DNA from: Dichetophora obliterata
Taxonomy: Eukaryota; Arthropoda; Insecta; Diptera; Sciomyzidae
Assembly (NCBI GenBank): GCA_963920525.1
Contig: OY986436.1
Location: 184,653,496 to 184,717,495, forward strand
DNA: 64,000 nucleotides
Direction of reading: 5' to 3'
Below, in pieces: positions 1 to 10,739 of the stretch. Position 1 is the stretch's first letter. Every line of letters begins with the position of its first letter. The notes beneath the pieces are model-generated. The model made no database searches. It saw nothing but the letters and a program-made list of their open reading frames with translations, and was not told the origin of the DNA. The position numbers were made by a program, and so were the translations under genes.

Positions 1-1
1 C

Positions 2-2710
2 TTAAACATTTTTGGACTCGATCTTATTGAAAAATTTGGATACTGGAATGAATCAATAACTTCTATTTGCAACTCAATTACAGCAAATATGAACAAGGAT
101 GCGGTATTCAAATTCTTCAATGAACATTTCCCAGATATGCTCAAATCCAAGACAGGACACTGCACAAAATTCCAGATCAAGCTCGAAATAAAACCGGACG
201 TAGTTCCAGTCTTCAAACCGAAACGACCGGTACCATACGCAGTTTTAGAAGCAGTGGAAACGGAACTCAAGAGATTACAAGAGGCAAACATCATAACACC
301 AATTACTCATTCAAATTGGGCCGCCCCAATAGTCGTGGTACGCAAATCAAACAACAATATTCGCATCTGTGCAGATTATTCAACTGGTTTGAATAGTTGT
401 ATGGAACCACAACTTTATCCTTTGCCGCATGCTGACGATATATTTGCAAAAATGTCTCAGTGCAAGATATTCAGCACCATTGATTTATCTGACGCATATC
501 TTCAATTCGAAATCGATGACGTATCAAAAAAAATCCTTACCATTAACACTCACAAAGGACTTTTCGCTTTTAATCGTCTACCGTTTGGAGTAACGTCAGC
601 ACCTGGAGCTTTTCAAAAAGCAATGGACACGATCATTTCGGGACTTGAAGGCGTTATTGCATACTTGGATGACGTCATTATTGCAACAACAAGTATCGAA
701 CAGAATTACAAACTGGTCATGGAAGTAATGCATCGATTTCAACAACTTGGTCTGACAGTCAACTGGGCAAAGTGCAAAATTTTTCAAACGTCCATTAAGT
801 ACCTTGGTCACATTATCGACGCCAAGGGTATCCATCCAGACCCAAAAAAGGTGGAAGCAATCCAACATATGCCAAGACCTACTAATGTATCGGAACTACG
901 ATCATTCCTGGGAGCTGTGAACTACTATGGCAAATTTATAGCTGAAATGAGGAAGCTACGACATCCACTGGATGAACTATTGAAGAATGACACAAGATGG
1001 AATTGGAACAATAATTGCGAAGCATCTTTTTTGGAATTCAAGAAAATCCTGCAATCAGATCTCTTTTTGACACACTACGATCCATCACATCCAATTTTCG
1101 TAGCAGCTGACGCGTCTATCGTAGGTATTGGTGCACAAATTTTTCACAAGATGCCAGATGGAACCAACAAGGTCGTCTATCACAGCGCACGCTCACTCTC
1201 ATCTGCAGAAAAAAAGTACAGCCAAATCGAGAAAGAAGCCTTAGCACTAGTGTACGCATGTACGAAGTTTCATCGAATGATTTATGGACGAAAGTTCACA
1301 CTTTTGACAGATCATAAGCCGCTACTCACCATTTTTGGATCAAAAAAAGGTATACCAACACACACAGCAAATCGGTTACAAAGATGGGCGCTAATAATGA
1401 TGAGTTACGACTTCAATATTCAGTACATCAATACAAAAGATTTTGGATATGTGGACGTTTTGTCAAGACTAATCGATAAACATAGACAAGTTGATGAAGA
1501 TTACGTGGTTGCTCATGTCGAAAGTGTAGTTCAAAATCTTCTCCAAGACAATGTTGATCATCTTCCAATAACATTGAATATGATTCGTAATGCAACCCAG
1601 GCGGATAGAACACTATCAAAAATTTTCCGTTACATAGATGATAGATGGCCGTCATCTTCAAAGGATCTTCCGTTAGAAGAGCAGCAATTTTTCAAACGCA
1701 AAGATACCCTGAGCATTGTTGACAGATGTATCATGCTAGCAGATCGTGTTGTCATATCCAAGATTTTTCAACGAAGGATTCTAAAACAACTTCACAGAGG
1801 CCATCAGGGAATTGATAGAATGAAATCCATAGCCAGATCGTATGTGTATTGGCCTAAGATCGACGATGACATCAAAAATTTTGGACATCAATGTTAAAAC
1901 TGCGCAGCTGTTGCAAAATCACCAATTAAGACAACACTCAGCTCATGGCCAAAAGCTCAAGAACCATTGGAACGAGTTCATATGGATGTCGCTATACCCC
2001 TTCGAGGCTACTACTACTTGGTCATAGTGGACGCGTATTCAAAATGGCCTGAGGTAGCTCAAACAAATTCAATATCCTCAAAGGCAGTCTTAAGCCACTT
2101 TCACGAATTCGTAAGTAGATATGGTCAACCGAAAACTGTAGAGTCTGACAATGGAACACAGTTCGCAAGTTCATTGTTCAAAAAGTTTTGCGATGAGAGG
2201 GGAATAAACCACATCTTCAGTCCTCCTTACCATCCACAGTCCAATGGACAGGCGGAACGTTTTGTGGACACAATAAAAAGGGCTTTAATGAAAGCATACG
2301 GAAAAAACACAACAAATGATAAAGATAATTTACTTGTATTTTTGTCACAGTATCGTGCAACTGACAATCCAAGCACACCTACTGGAAAATCACCATCGGA
2401 ATGTTTTATAGGAAAGAAGCTATCAACACCCCTGGATCTTCTAAAATACCAAAATCCAAATGAACATGATCGAAACGCCACCATGGAAAGTGATTATAAT
2501 CGGAAACATGGATCAGTTAACCGAAGTTTTAAATGCGGTGATGAAGTCTATGCAAAAATTTACCTACAAAACAAAATGATGTGGGTTCCTGGTCAAATTC
2601 ATCGAAGAATTGGGAATGTTGTTTATGAAGTTCTATTACAATCTGAAAATCGAAAGATTAAATCACATACAAATCAACTTCGGAAAAGATATCCTGATCC
2701 CGTGCAATAG
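2..2710 (+). pseudogene. pol: Ty3/gypsy retrotransposon pol (RT, RNase H, integrase) with one internal stop
   Basis: Polyprotein that copies element RNA into DNA and integrates it. The frame is open from base 2, so it continues beyond the window; the first visible residues (reading LNIFGLDLI) resemble the protease-RT linker of gypsy elements. Counting from the first Met at 89: RT motif A is IDLSDAY (Asp132), motif B LPFGVTSAPGAF near 164-175, motif C YLDD at 202-205. RNase H carries Asp341, Glu383 and Asp408. An HHCC zinc finger follows (HRGHQG start, then GHQC). A TAA at 1895-1897 falls between the two cysteines of that finger. The same frame then runs on without shift into the integrase core: VHMDVA, SDNGTQF and PYHPQSNGQAE, with 35 residues between the second Asp and the Glu (DD35E). 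It ends at TAG 2708-2710. Everything but the stop is intact, suggesting a young copy. Family assignment is firm; the clade within Ty3/gypsy is not resolved. Confidence 0.93.
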
Positions 2711-2730
2711 AGCCAATACAAGTTTTAAAC

Positions 2731-2739
2731 AAAGGGAGA
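2731..2739 (+). other. Polypurine tract of the gypsy element
   Basis: AAAGGGAGA lies 20 bases after the pol stop and directly before a TGTTG sequence. This is the usual position and composition of the plus-strand primer of an LTR retrotransposon. Inferred from position and base content. Confidence 0.6.
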
Positions 2740-2903
2740 TGTTGCAGATACACTTAGTTTAGTTTTTACTTGAAAAATAAATCTTAATGGCAGTTCATTT
2801 TGTTTGTAATATTAAAAAGAATTGATGATTTTTCAATAAAAAAAGCGTTTCTGATTTCGAACATAGACTAGACGAGACTAGTTTTTCTTTTACGAACATA
2901 ACA
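2740..2903 (+). repeat. Probable 3' LTR of the gypsy element
   Basis: The stretch begins TGTTGCAGATACAC right after the polypurine tract and is proposed to end at ...CATAACA, giving TG...CA ends and about 164 bp. AATAAA occurs at 2776-2781 and 2835-2840, matching a polyadenylation role. The 5' LTR lies outside the window, so the right border is a guess and the target duplication cannot be tested. Confidence 0.5.
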
Positions 2904-3015
2904 ATTTCAAATAGTAAAAAAATACAGAAATAAAGGAAAAAAATAAGAAAATAGTGATAGAAGAAATTAATGAGAAGAGTTTACTTTGAAGTGAGTAACT
3001 ACAGATAAAAAAAAA

Positions 3016-3130
3016 TTCCAAAAAAGTTTTCAATTCACAGAACAGTTTGTAAAAAAAATGTAGATTTAAAAAACAACAAAAAATTTTTTTGTCCGAGTTG
3101 GGTCTCGAACCGGGCTCCCGAAAACTAGCA
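3016..3130 (-). repeat. Partial copy of a tRNA-related repeat
   Basis: Repeats the left part of the unit at 3205-3675 about 207 bases upstream of it, sharing the CACAGAACAGTTTG segment and the GGTCTCGAACC segment (3101-3111). The latter is a reverse-strand match to an RNA polymerase III B box (GGTTCGAGACC). With the next unit it makes a partial tandem duplication. Confidence 0.6.
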
Positions 3131-3204
3131 CATTACATATTGTATTATATGAAAATATTTATATGGAAAAACTCCAAGCCTTTTCTTATATTTTTGTCTG
3201 AAGA

Positions 3205-3675
3205 AAATTTATAAAAAATAAAAAATATTTTAAATACACAGAACAGTTTGTAAAAAAATGTAGATTTTAAAAAACAACAAAAAAAAATTTTTTCCGAGTT
3301 GAGTCTCGAACCCGGGCTCCCGAAAGCTTACTTTCATTTATATATATATGCAAAATAAGCTACTGATTCTTAGCAACCACGTTAGACGAGTGGGTAAGAA
3401 GTCGGACCGCCACATGAGAGGACCATAGTTTAAATCTGAAATTGGTAGTCGTTTTTTATTTCAAGTTGATATTTATATTGCTTTTCCTTCTAACGTGACT
3501 TTTTGAAAGAGCGCTTCTGGCAGGTCTCTTTTGAGCAAGGAGAGCGGAAGGCCAGACAAATTTTTCCATTTCATACAAACAATAAAACGGTGTTTGCAAG
3601 GAGTGTGGAAGGCCTTTTAAAATCTAACGCAGGTCTGCTAGAAGGCCTTCGGACTCCTTCAATTGCCCACTGGGC
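3205..3675 (+). repeat. SINE-like repeat with tRNA-like promoter (copy A)
   Basis: About 470 bp, with an inverted counterpart at 20868-21335. On the plus strand an A-box-like TAGACGAGTGGG (3383-3394) is followed by a weak B box near 3427-3437 and a T6 run at 3452-3457, which could terminate Pol III. On the minus strand a second B box, GGTTCGAGAC, lies at 3303-3312, so tRNA-like parts point in both directions. Downstream parts (CTCTTTTGAGCAAGGAGAGC, GTGTGGAAGGCC) are shared with copy B. Short reading frames inside are taken as chance. Assignment as a SINE is inference; no A-rich tail or target duplication was found. Confidence 0.6.
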
Positions 3676-3679
3676 TTGT

Positions 3680-4040
3680 AGTCTGCTCGATATTCGCACG
3701 CATACATCAATCTCATTGTAACGTGATGTTTTCTACCAAATCACACCACCCGCAAGCTGCGTAAAGGAAATTCTTTCCAAAAACGCTTAAGTAATTTTCA
3801 TAAATATATTTTTCAAAAGACAATGCTAAAAATCTCAATTTAGATCATTGGAATAGTGAATGCAAAATAAGAAAAAAATTATCTTTTTCTCAAAATTACC
3901 CTATAAAAAAAAAATACATAATTACCAATGGTGAGTAATTTTATTCAAATATTAAACAGAGAATTAAAGCCACATTTAAAAGTCATTTCAAATGTAATAA
4001 ATTTCTTGCAAAAAGTCCCTTATTAATTTTAATCAATAAA
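3680..4040. other. AT-rich non-coding stretch
   Basis: No coding signal or repeat structure recognised between the SINE-like unit and the mariner remnant; only A/T runs. Confidence 0.5.
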
Positions 4041-4042
4041 TT

Positions 4043-4330
4043 GTTCTCCATCAGGACAATGCCTGGCCACACACATCGATAGTGACTCGCCAGTAGCTCC
4101 GTGAGCTTTGTTGATAGGTTCTTATGCATCCACCGGTGCAGTCACCAAGTGATTACCAATGTTCCTGTCAATGGCGAATAGTTTTCTGGTAAAACATTCG
4201 CCTCAAAAGAAGTTTGTGAATATCGACTGTCCGAGTTTTTTACCAATAGAGTAAAGTTTTTATGAGCGATCATATTTTTGAAATGTGACGCTGAAAGTTC
4301 AACGAATCCTACTTTTGATATAATGTGTTT
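4043..4330 (+). pseudogene. Mariner transposase remnant (second catalytic Asp region)
   Basis: The frame beginning at 4043 reads VLHQDNAWPHTS, close to the mariner HDNARPH block with its second catalytic aspartate. It is followed by a stop-interrupted tail that includes LMHPPV and SPSDY, matching the HPPYSPDLAPSDY block with the third aspartate. At least six stop codons follow and no TIRs are recognisable. An old dead copy, different from the mariners at 23150, 39990 and 53108. Confidence 0.65.
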
Positions 4331-4339
4331 ACAATTTTC

Positions 4340-7300
4340 CCAGTCCAGTTTAATACCAGGCTTAATACCAGTATTTATTGTCGCAATCTAGTATTACTAT
4401 TATAACTTCTATTATAACTTATTTTAAAACTGGATCAACTATGACAAATGTAGCAGAGCATAAAAAAAAATTAGTCAAGCTAAGGTAACACCAACTTGCA
4501 ACAAAGTAAGTTCCATCTTGCGGATTAAAACTATAAACCAAAATCTTACAAAATAAAGTTAATACGCAAATAAATCAAATTCAAGCTCCGTTGTACTTAT
4601 CAGCGAAACATTTTTGATAACACTAAACTTTTTTGCAGCTATATTTCTGCAAATGTTTTGTTTTTGCGTTGCTCATCTACCTTTATGAGCAACAATGTTG
4701 CTGGTTGCACCGTTGCAACTGTATTTGTGTGCACTTAACTGCTGTTTTTTTTTTTATTTAAAAGCAATTTGTTACGCATTAAATGCAATCTGGCTGATTT
4801 TTAGCGGAGGCAGCAGCAATTTTAGCAAATGGGAGCTAAGGTAGATAACTGATTTTTAGAAGGTTTTGAAAATAAAAGCTATACAAGATGTAATGCACAT
4901 CAACAACTAGAACTAATCTTTAAATTCACATGACATTGCAAACGGAGGTTAAGATAGACAATTTTTCATTAGTTGGAATAAGAAATTAATTTCATTTTTT
5001 GTTCGTTTAACTTGAAAAAGTTTATTTAACGAAAGTCTATTTGACTACTTTGCTCTAGTTTTATTGCAGTTTCAGGTTCGTGACTTAAATCTTTTATTTG
5101 TGTAGAAGAAGCTAAGTGGAATTATGATCTCTTTTGTTTTAAATTTTGTTAAAAAATGGATATTTTTAATATTCATAAAATTACAATTGAAATTCTGACC
5201 TATTTCTTAGCTGCACAATATGCTTCCAACTAAATAATATTACAGCTCATTCTTTGCTTAAAACATAAGTTAAGTTGCCATAAATTGACTTAAATAAGCT
5301 TTTGCATAGCCTGTGGCTCAGCAGAAACACAAATAATTAATAAAAAAACAAGAAAGCCGGCCAAAAATGCGCGATGCGCGTAAATTGCATTTATTGATGG
5401 CGGCTGCTGCTGCTGTGGCTATGCTACAAAATAAGCCGATAAGAATTGTTAAGCTGCCAAAAACGAAAGAGTTTTAAAACACGTTGAAATAAAAAATGAT
5501 TTATTTTAATTGGATTAACTAGCAAGTCAGAAAAAATATCGGACAAGAACGAATTTTGCTGATTCAACCAGCAATCAGCAAAGAAATAACAAAATAAGAA
5601 AAAGTGTTAAAGAGCAGCGCGTTGCCGAAACAGGCGTTCATTCGGTAAAGGGCGGAAATGTGGGAAACGCTGAAAAATTTGGCAAATGTAAAAACTCATT
5701 AAATTGATTTATATGCAGTGAAAGAATTTTTTTCTTTCTCAGCGATTTATGTGTTATCAAGACTTTTTTTAAACCCAAGCGGCTTTAACGGTTGGCACAA
5801 CTTCTTGTCTTGAGTGAGAGAGATTTCACAAACCTTCAGATTGTCAAACGCTAATATAACTATATTACTACTTAACTTTGTCAAACTTTTTGACAAGTTT
5901 TTTGTTAGCCAGAGTGAAGAAAAATTAACTCAAAGATTTATATATTTTAATAATTGCAGATATATTTAAGCAAAAAAGCTCTTAGGGCCATCTATTTTTT
6001 TATTAAACAATCACAATAAAACTCGCACATTAGTGCTGATCCATTGTATAGCAACAGCAACAGCAACAGCAACAACATTAACAACCACAAACTGCTTTTG
6101 CTTAAAATAACCTCAAGTTAAGTTTAACAACAGCAGTTTTTGATGCTAAATATGCCGACAACTTTTGCTGCTTTACAGCTTTTTCATGTCTTATTTTAAG
6201 CCAAATTGCAATTTTGACAAGTTCATTTGTTAAGCCGCAATATGAAAGTGCATGTATTTGCTCATATGAGTGTGTGTGTGTGCCGGCAGACTCATCATAA
6301 TTATTGCATATATTAAAGCAATTTGCTGTTTTAAATAAAAATAAAAAATATATGGTTACGCGTTGAAATTTTTCTTCAGTTTCGTATGTTGCTTTATTTG
6401 ATTCTGGTGCCTTATGACTTTGACTTAAAAGCCACTTGCATGCCGTCGCGGTTTTATTTGCTTGCAGCCTTTTCTGCTGCTTCTACCTTTACTTCTGAAA
6501 TGATTGAAGGTCTATGTCTTTTAGGAATCATTATGCAATCATTAGAGCCTTGATTACTTCATTATTTTTATTATTATAATATTAGAATGTTCTTCCGACA
6601 TATTCTTTATTAGGTCTCAGGTTTCACTTAGTTTTCTTATAATTTTTACAATTAATATAATTGCAGTCTAGCGTCGTAATAAAAGTTTTTCTTATGCATG
6701 AAATGCATCAAATGTAATAAAAATGCGTTTATTAGACCTAATTTTATTCATATTTATATGTAATTAACTATTTAGGCTTTTTTGATCATAGGCTTGTGTC
6801 ATACTATAATTATTTAGTGTTAGATACTGCAATTATCAATAAAGTTGTAAATTGTTTCTAAAAAAATTATGAATTTTTCTAGAAGTCTTGAACTAGAATA
6901 AAGCAATGTAAAAATTTAACTTTTTTTAAAAAACTAGTTAATAAAAATTAGGATAACTGAGAAAACTGAATAAGAATTCAAAATCAAAAACTTTTGAATT
7001 CTTAGTTCTCTCAACTTTAATAGTTTTATACTAAAATATAAAATAAATGGATATTTTGCACTGACATACTCATATTTAACATCAATTGATGTATGTTTTG
7101 CTTAATTTTATCTCTTTAGCTAGCTGATACAGCTTGTGGTTTCTTTGTATTCTTGGTATGAGTTTGATTCCAAGAAACACTTTCGATTGCAACAAAGAAT
7201 GTCATATTCGAAACTTTTGCGGTGACATTGAAAATTATATCTGAGTTTATTCATGCGTTCTGTGGTTAATATGTACACAAAAATATGCTATTATTACTTG

Positions 7301-7730
7301 AAAACACAGAAGAAGCCACTGATTTTTACGTCTCGATGACAGCTACGCAGAGTTTGCTTGGAATAATCTGGACGAAAACATATGAGTGCATTTATACACA
7401 GAAAGCTATCGGACAATAAACATAAATTCCTTAATATGAATTCTATTAAATGGAAAAGTGATCATCTGATATTTTGTTTAACGTAAAAGAGGAGTAATAA
7501 AAATAATATCGAATACAAATCACCAAGCATCACCAAATCACCAAGAACAATTAATTGCTCTAACGAATTTTTCCAAAAAACAACAGCAAAAACAACAAAA
7601 ACAACAGCAACAACATTTTCATAAATCATAGAAAATCAACATAATAAATAACAAGGTGAACATGAAACAGCCTGAAGATATGTCAGCAAATCTATAAAAA
7701 ACTTCAGTAACCATGCTTTGTTAGTGGTGA
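4340..7730. other. Non-coding AT-rich DNA with CAG/CAA-type short repeats
   Basis: No reading frame with family likeness and no TIR pair recognised. It contains (CAACAG)-type repeats at about 6047-6085 and 7585-7617, a GT run near 6268-6282, and scattered GCTGCTG tracts, a texture common in fly introns and intergenic DNA. Confidence 0.6.
6047..6085. repeat. CAACAG microsatellite
   Basis: Tandem AGCAAC/CAACAG units in a non-coding context. Confidence 0.8.
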
Positions 7731-7732
7731 AT

Positions 7733-7749
7733 TCCAACAGACTGTTGGA
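7733..7749. repeat. 17-nt palindrome upstream of the ribozyme candidate
   Basis: TCCAACAG-A-CTGTTGGA: perfect 8+8 inverted repeat around one central base. With the AGCGC-TAAT-GCGCT hairpin (7869-7882) it lies 5' of the hammerhead candidate and may belong to the same element. Confidence 0.7.
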
Positions 7750-7892
7750 CTCCATAATAATAACGTAAGCATAAAACTAAAGTAAAGCAAAAATACAACA
7801 ACTGGAAAATATGAAAGGGAGAAAAACTGAGAAATTGACACTGAAATCTCATCGCCACTGTGGTGAAGAGCGCTAATGCGCTTGCACGGCGT

Positions 7893-7955
7893 GTCACAAA
7901 GATTTCTGATGAAGCCTGTAGCAGGGCCGAAATTGCAATAAAATCATCTAGTGAC
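7893..7955 (+). ncRNA. Candidate type I hammerhead ribozyme
   Basis: Self-cleaving RNA motif. Core: CTGATGA at 7906-7912 and GAAA at 7929-7932. Helix I has two parts: GATTT (7901-7905) with AAATC (7941-7945), and beyond an internal loop (AAA against ATCTA) GTCAC (7893-7897) with GTGAC (7951-7955). Helix II: GCCT (7914-7917) with GGGC (7924-7927), six-base loop; the closing pair 7913/7928 is A/C instead of the usual G-C. Helix III is the 8-nt perfect palindrome ATTGCAAT (7932-7939), as in hammerheads thought to act as dimers. The predicted cleavage triplet is AUA, cutting after 7940. Metazoan type I hammerheads with tiny helix III are known from Penelope-like elements, retrozymes and satellites; no polymerase frame is adjacent here. 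Activity is unproven; the A/C mismatch is the main weakness. Confidence 0.6.
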
Positions 7956-7976
7956 GTTTTCCTTTTCATATTGAAA

Positions 7977-8017
7977 ATACGCCAACAATACGCCAACGCC
8001 AATACGCCAACGCCAAC
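7977..8017. repeat. ACGCCAAC short tandem repeat
   Basis: Irregular tandem units of ATACGCCAACGCC just 3' of the hammerhead candidate; possibly part of the same element. Confidence 0.65.
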
Positions 8018-8099
8018 TTTTGATATTAACACCTGTGCAAGTAGAGAGACAATTCGTGTTTGGTGTATACATTTTTTTTTGCAAATCCATTGAGTTTTT

Positions 8100-8730
8100 A
8101 TCGTTGGGTACTCAGTTCATAACTGATATTCTGGGTTACTGTAAAAATAGTTAAAATTTTGACATGAATATGTACAAAATACTGATATGTAAGGTTTTTG
8201 TAAGATTAACTAATGAAATTTCTGGCATTTCAGTAAAAAATTTGTCAAAATATATTGAAAATCTATTCCTTTGAACTCATACGAATCATTTGATACCCAT
8301 GATATCAAAATCGGTGCACTGTCCTGATGCTATAGGGTAAAAACTACAAAAAACCACTAAACCACGCCCCTTTACAGCGCGCCACGCCAAATATTGTGTT
8401 CGCTTTTAGATTTATGACTTTGATGGGTTGCTTGTTGAGTATTCAAAAGCCATACAATTTTTTTCCATATTTTTCTACACCCAAATGTTAAAGGATTTTG
8501 GGAATTGTCTAAATGTATGAATTTATTCTTATTAAATTTTGCTATTTTGTGACTTTATTAAAGAAGAAACAAAATTCAAAGTTACATATTCGTTTCACTT
8601 GTACTCTTACTGATGTTTTGGCATATATTTTTTCTTTGTAATATGAATATTAAAGGCTATAGGTAAGCCCGAAAGTGTAAACTAAAATCCATAAAGAATT
8701 CTACAGGAAAAAACGTTGTAGAATTAAAAT
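8100..8730. other. Non-coding stretch
   Basis: No gene or repeat family recognised. A GC-richer patch at 8355-8395 (ACCACGCCCC, GCGCGCCACGCC) stands out from the AT-rich background. Confidence 0.5.
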
Positions 8731-8734
8731 TAAT

Positions 8735-9226
8735 ATGTCCGAATCATACCCACTTTTCAACAGAATCCCTAAAGGTTCACCATTATTAGTCACTCTATTT
8801 TTAACTGAATTTGAGGGCTTCAGTCGACTTCTATTAACTAACCAAAACATTCACCATTGCTTATGTGCCGACGAAATATATATCATTTGCATTAAAAAAG
8901 ACACAAATGAAATAAAAAATAATTTTTATAATGTTCGAACACCATTCACATCTGGTCACAATATTCTGGGGCCAAAATAGCAGTTGATAAATGTAAAAAT
9001 TTACATGTCTTCCGAAAAACTAGTTGTACTGAATTTTATATAAATTATGCTAACTATACCATAGAAAATGTTAATTCTCTGCGTATTTTAGGCTTAATTT
9101 TTGATAAAAAACATGGCTTTCAGATCCACTATAATTATTAAAGAAATAACTTAGCTGCCAGACTTAATATTGCTAATAATTTATCATCAAACAAAAGTTA
9201 TATTCACTCTAACAAACTTCTTTATA
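8735..9226 (+). pseudogene. I-like LINE reverse transcriptase fragment (first part)
   Basis: From 8735 the translation contains RIPKGSPLLVTLFL, matching RT motif B (GIPQGSPL), then HCLCADEIYIIC, matching motif C, with the catalytic ADD changed to ADE. A frameshift near 8965 moves into a frame reading GAKIAVDKCK, then VNSLRILGLIFDKK and LAARLNIANNLSSNK, typical of the region after the palm. Stops are present. The sequence is interrupted at about 9230 by another LINE end and seems to resume near 9640. RNase H in the second part favours the I-type group. Dead copy. Confidence 0.8.
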
Positions 9227-9600
9227 TTAATATTTCATCCTCGTTCAACTCTCCTGGGCATCGACGCAATGTTGGTTGCCTAAGCCTTCTGTATAGGTAT
9301 TACCATGGGAAGTGTTCAAGGGAGATACATGGTCTGACGCCACCAGCTCGTGTTTTTCCCAAATCCACTCGGGCAGCTGTCCAAGCCAACGCCTTTACCA
9401 TTGCCTAGATGTCCATCAAAACTTCGCATTACAGAGATAATTAGTTTTTAGGCGCACAGTAAGGTTGTGGAATAGTCTCCCTGCGAGCGAGTTTCACGGC
9501 AGGTTTGAGCTGTGCAAATTTAAAACAAATCTTCATCGACATTACTCCATCTATTCACCCTCCAACTAACTATCACCCATCTTCTGAATAAACACAATGC
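9227..9600 (+). pseudogene. 3' end of a different LINE inserted within the I-like LINE
   Basis: Translation gives PGHRRNVGCLSLLYRYYHGK and, after frameshifts, FRRTVRLWNSLP-like text and a histidine-ending tail (KTNLHRHY-like), the C-terminal signature of many arthropod LINE ORF2 proteins. It separates two halves of the I-like LINE and lies in the same direction. Target duplication not identified; borders approximate. Confidence 0.6.
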
Positions 9601-9639
9601 TTACTCATTTATAGGGGCATCCCCTGAGCGTTTGTTCAG

Positions 9640-10172
9640 TCTAAAAAAAACTAGATTAACAGTTTTATCCAAAATTGACTATGGCTTGGAAGAGTCTATG
9701 GGAAATGTGCTCCAACAACACTCAACAAAATCAAAGCGCCGTACCAAGCAGCAATTCGAAGAAGCCTTAGAGCCTTTCGCACTACACCAATAAAGAATCT
9801 ATTGCCGGAAGCCGGCATGCTCTCAGTCGAAGACATAATCCAATTCGTCAGTTTTACTGCAATGATTCACCTATCCTGCATAAAGAACTTCAACTATTCG
9901 AAAAACTGGACTAAAAATAAAGCTATCGAAGAATATACCCAACACTTAAAACAACAAAACTGGCAACTATTTTTAGCTGATGGCTTCAAAACACAAAACG
10001 GTGTATCATTTGCTGTTGTGCTGGAAAATGGGAGCATCATATCTCATGGAACTTCACCACCTGATGACAGTTCCTATGATGCAGAAGTTCAAGGAATTTT
10101 GGTCAGCCTGCAGTACATCAATCATTCCATGGATACAACAACAATGTTCAAGAATATCAATATAAAGTTTTT
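9640..10172 (+). pseudogene. I-like LINE (second part) with RNase H domain
   Basis: Starts with VLSKIDYGL, then in another frame NKIKAPYQAAIRRSLRAFR and TTPIKNLLPEAGMLSVEDII, the post-RT thumb region. From about 9980 there is an RNase H-like segment: LADGFKTQNGVSFAVVLENG with the first Asp and DAEVQGILVSLQYI with the Glu. An RNase H after RT is typical of I-group LINEs. Ends by about 10172. Frameshifted, inactive. Confidence 0.75.
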
Positions 10173-10222
10173 TTGTTTTTCCAGACCTGTGTAGTTATTA
10201 TATACATTAGCAAGATTATATG

Positions 10223-10424
10223 CGCAGCTATCTGCGAGATCGGGAACTCATCTACGGAGCAAACTTTGGAACAAGGTGCACGCAAGGTACTGCAGGTCCG
10301 TCGTGAAGCTCGATCCTAGGTCCAGACCTTTGGGACATAACCCTCGACCAGATTCTGCGGACTGAAATGCCTGAGGACGCATTTATGGTGAGTAACGCTG
10401 ACCACACAAATGATAGTGTTACTT
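10223..10424 (+). pseudogene. R1-like LINE reverse transcriptase fragment
   Basis: One frame from 10223 reads RSYLRDRELIYGANF, then after one TGA stop SSILGPDLWDITLDQILRTE and MPEDAFMVSNADH. SILGPDLW and the ADD-equivalent (here ADH) fit RT motifs B and C of R1-type LINEs, which normally read QGSILGPDLWN and YADD. About 65 codons, no neighbours of the same element. Dead. Confidence 0.75.
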
Positions 10425-10432
10425 TTTCTAAG

Positions 10433-10515
10433 GGGTTGTCCATTTACAACGATACATATTGGAGGGGGGGAGGGGTTTTTACGACAAAAATTTGCTGCAC
10501 CATTTTGGAAGAAAC
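10433..10515 (+). repeat. Terminal arm related to the GGGGTCGTTC TIR family
   Basis: TAA followed by GGGGTTGTCCATTTACAACG, then GGAGGGGGGAGGGGTTTT. It resembles the arms at both ends of the 13235-15738 element (GGGGTCGTTCATAA ... GGAGGGGAGGGGTTTTG). Only one end was found, so it is probably a truncated relative. Confidence 0.45.
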
Positions 10516-10739
10516 AGAGATTTTTTGGATCTTTTAAAAAAAGATTAAAAATATAAATCCTTACCTAACTACCGTTAGTAACTGAAATAACTTTTTCAAG
10601 TACTTTGGTTCAACTTTCTGACAAAAGAATATTGAATGATATATATTACAAAACCACGGAAAAATTTACGTCGAAAGTCGAAACTTTGAATTTGGAGTCG
10701 TGCTTTTGCTTAAGGTATCGATGTTATTCACTGTTTGTA

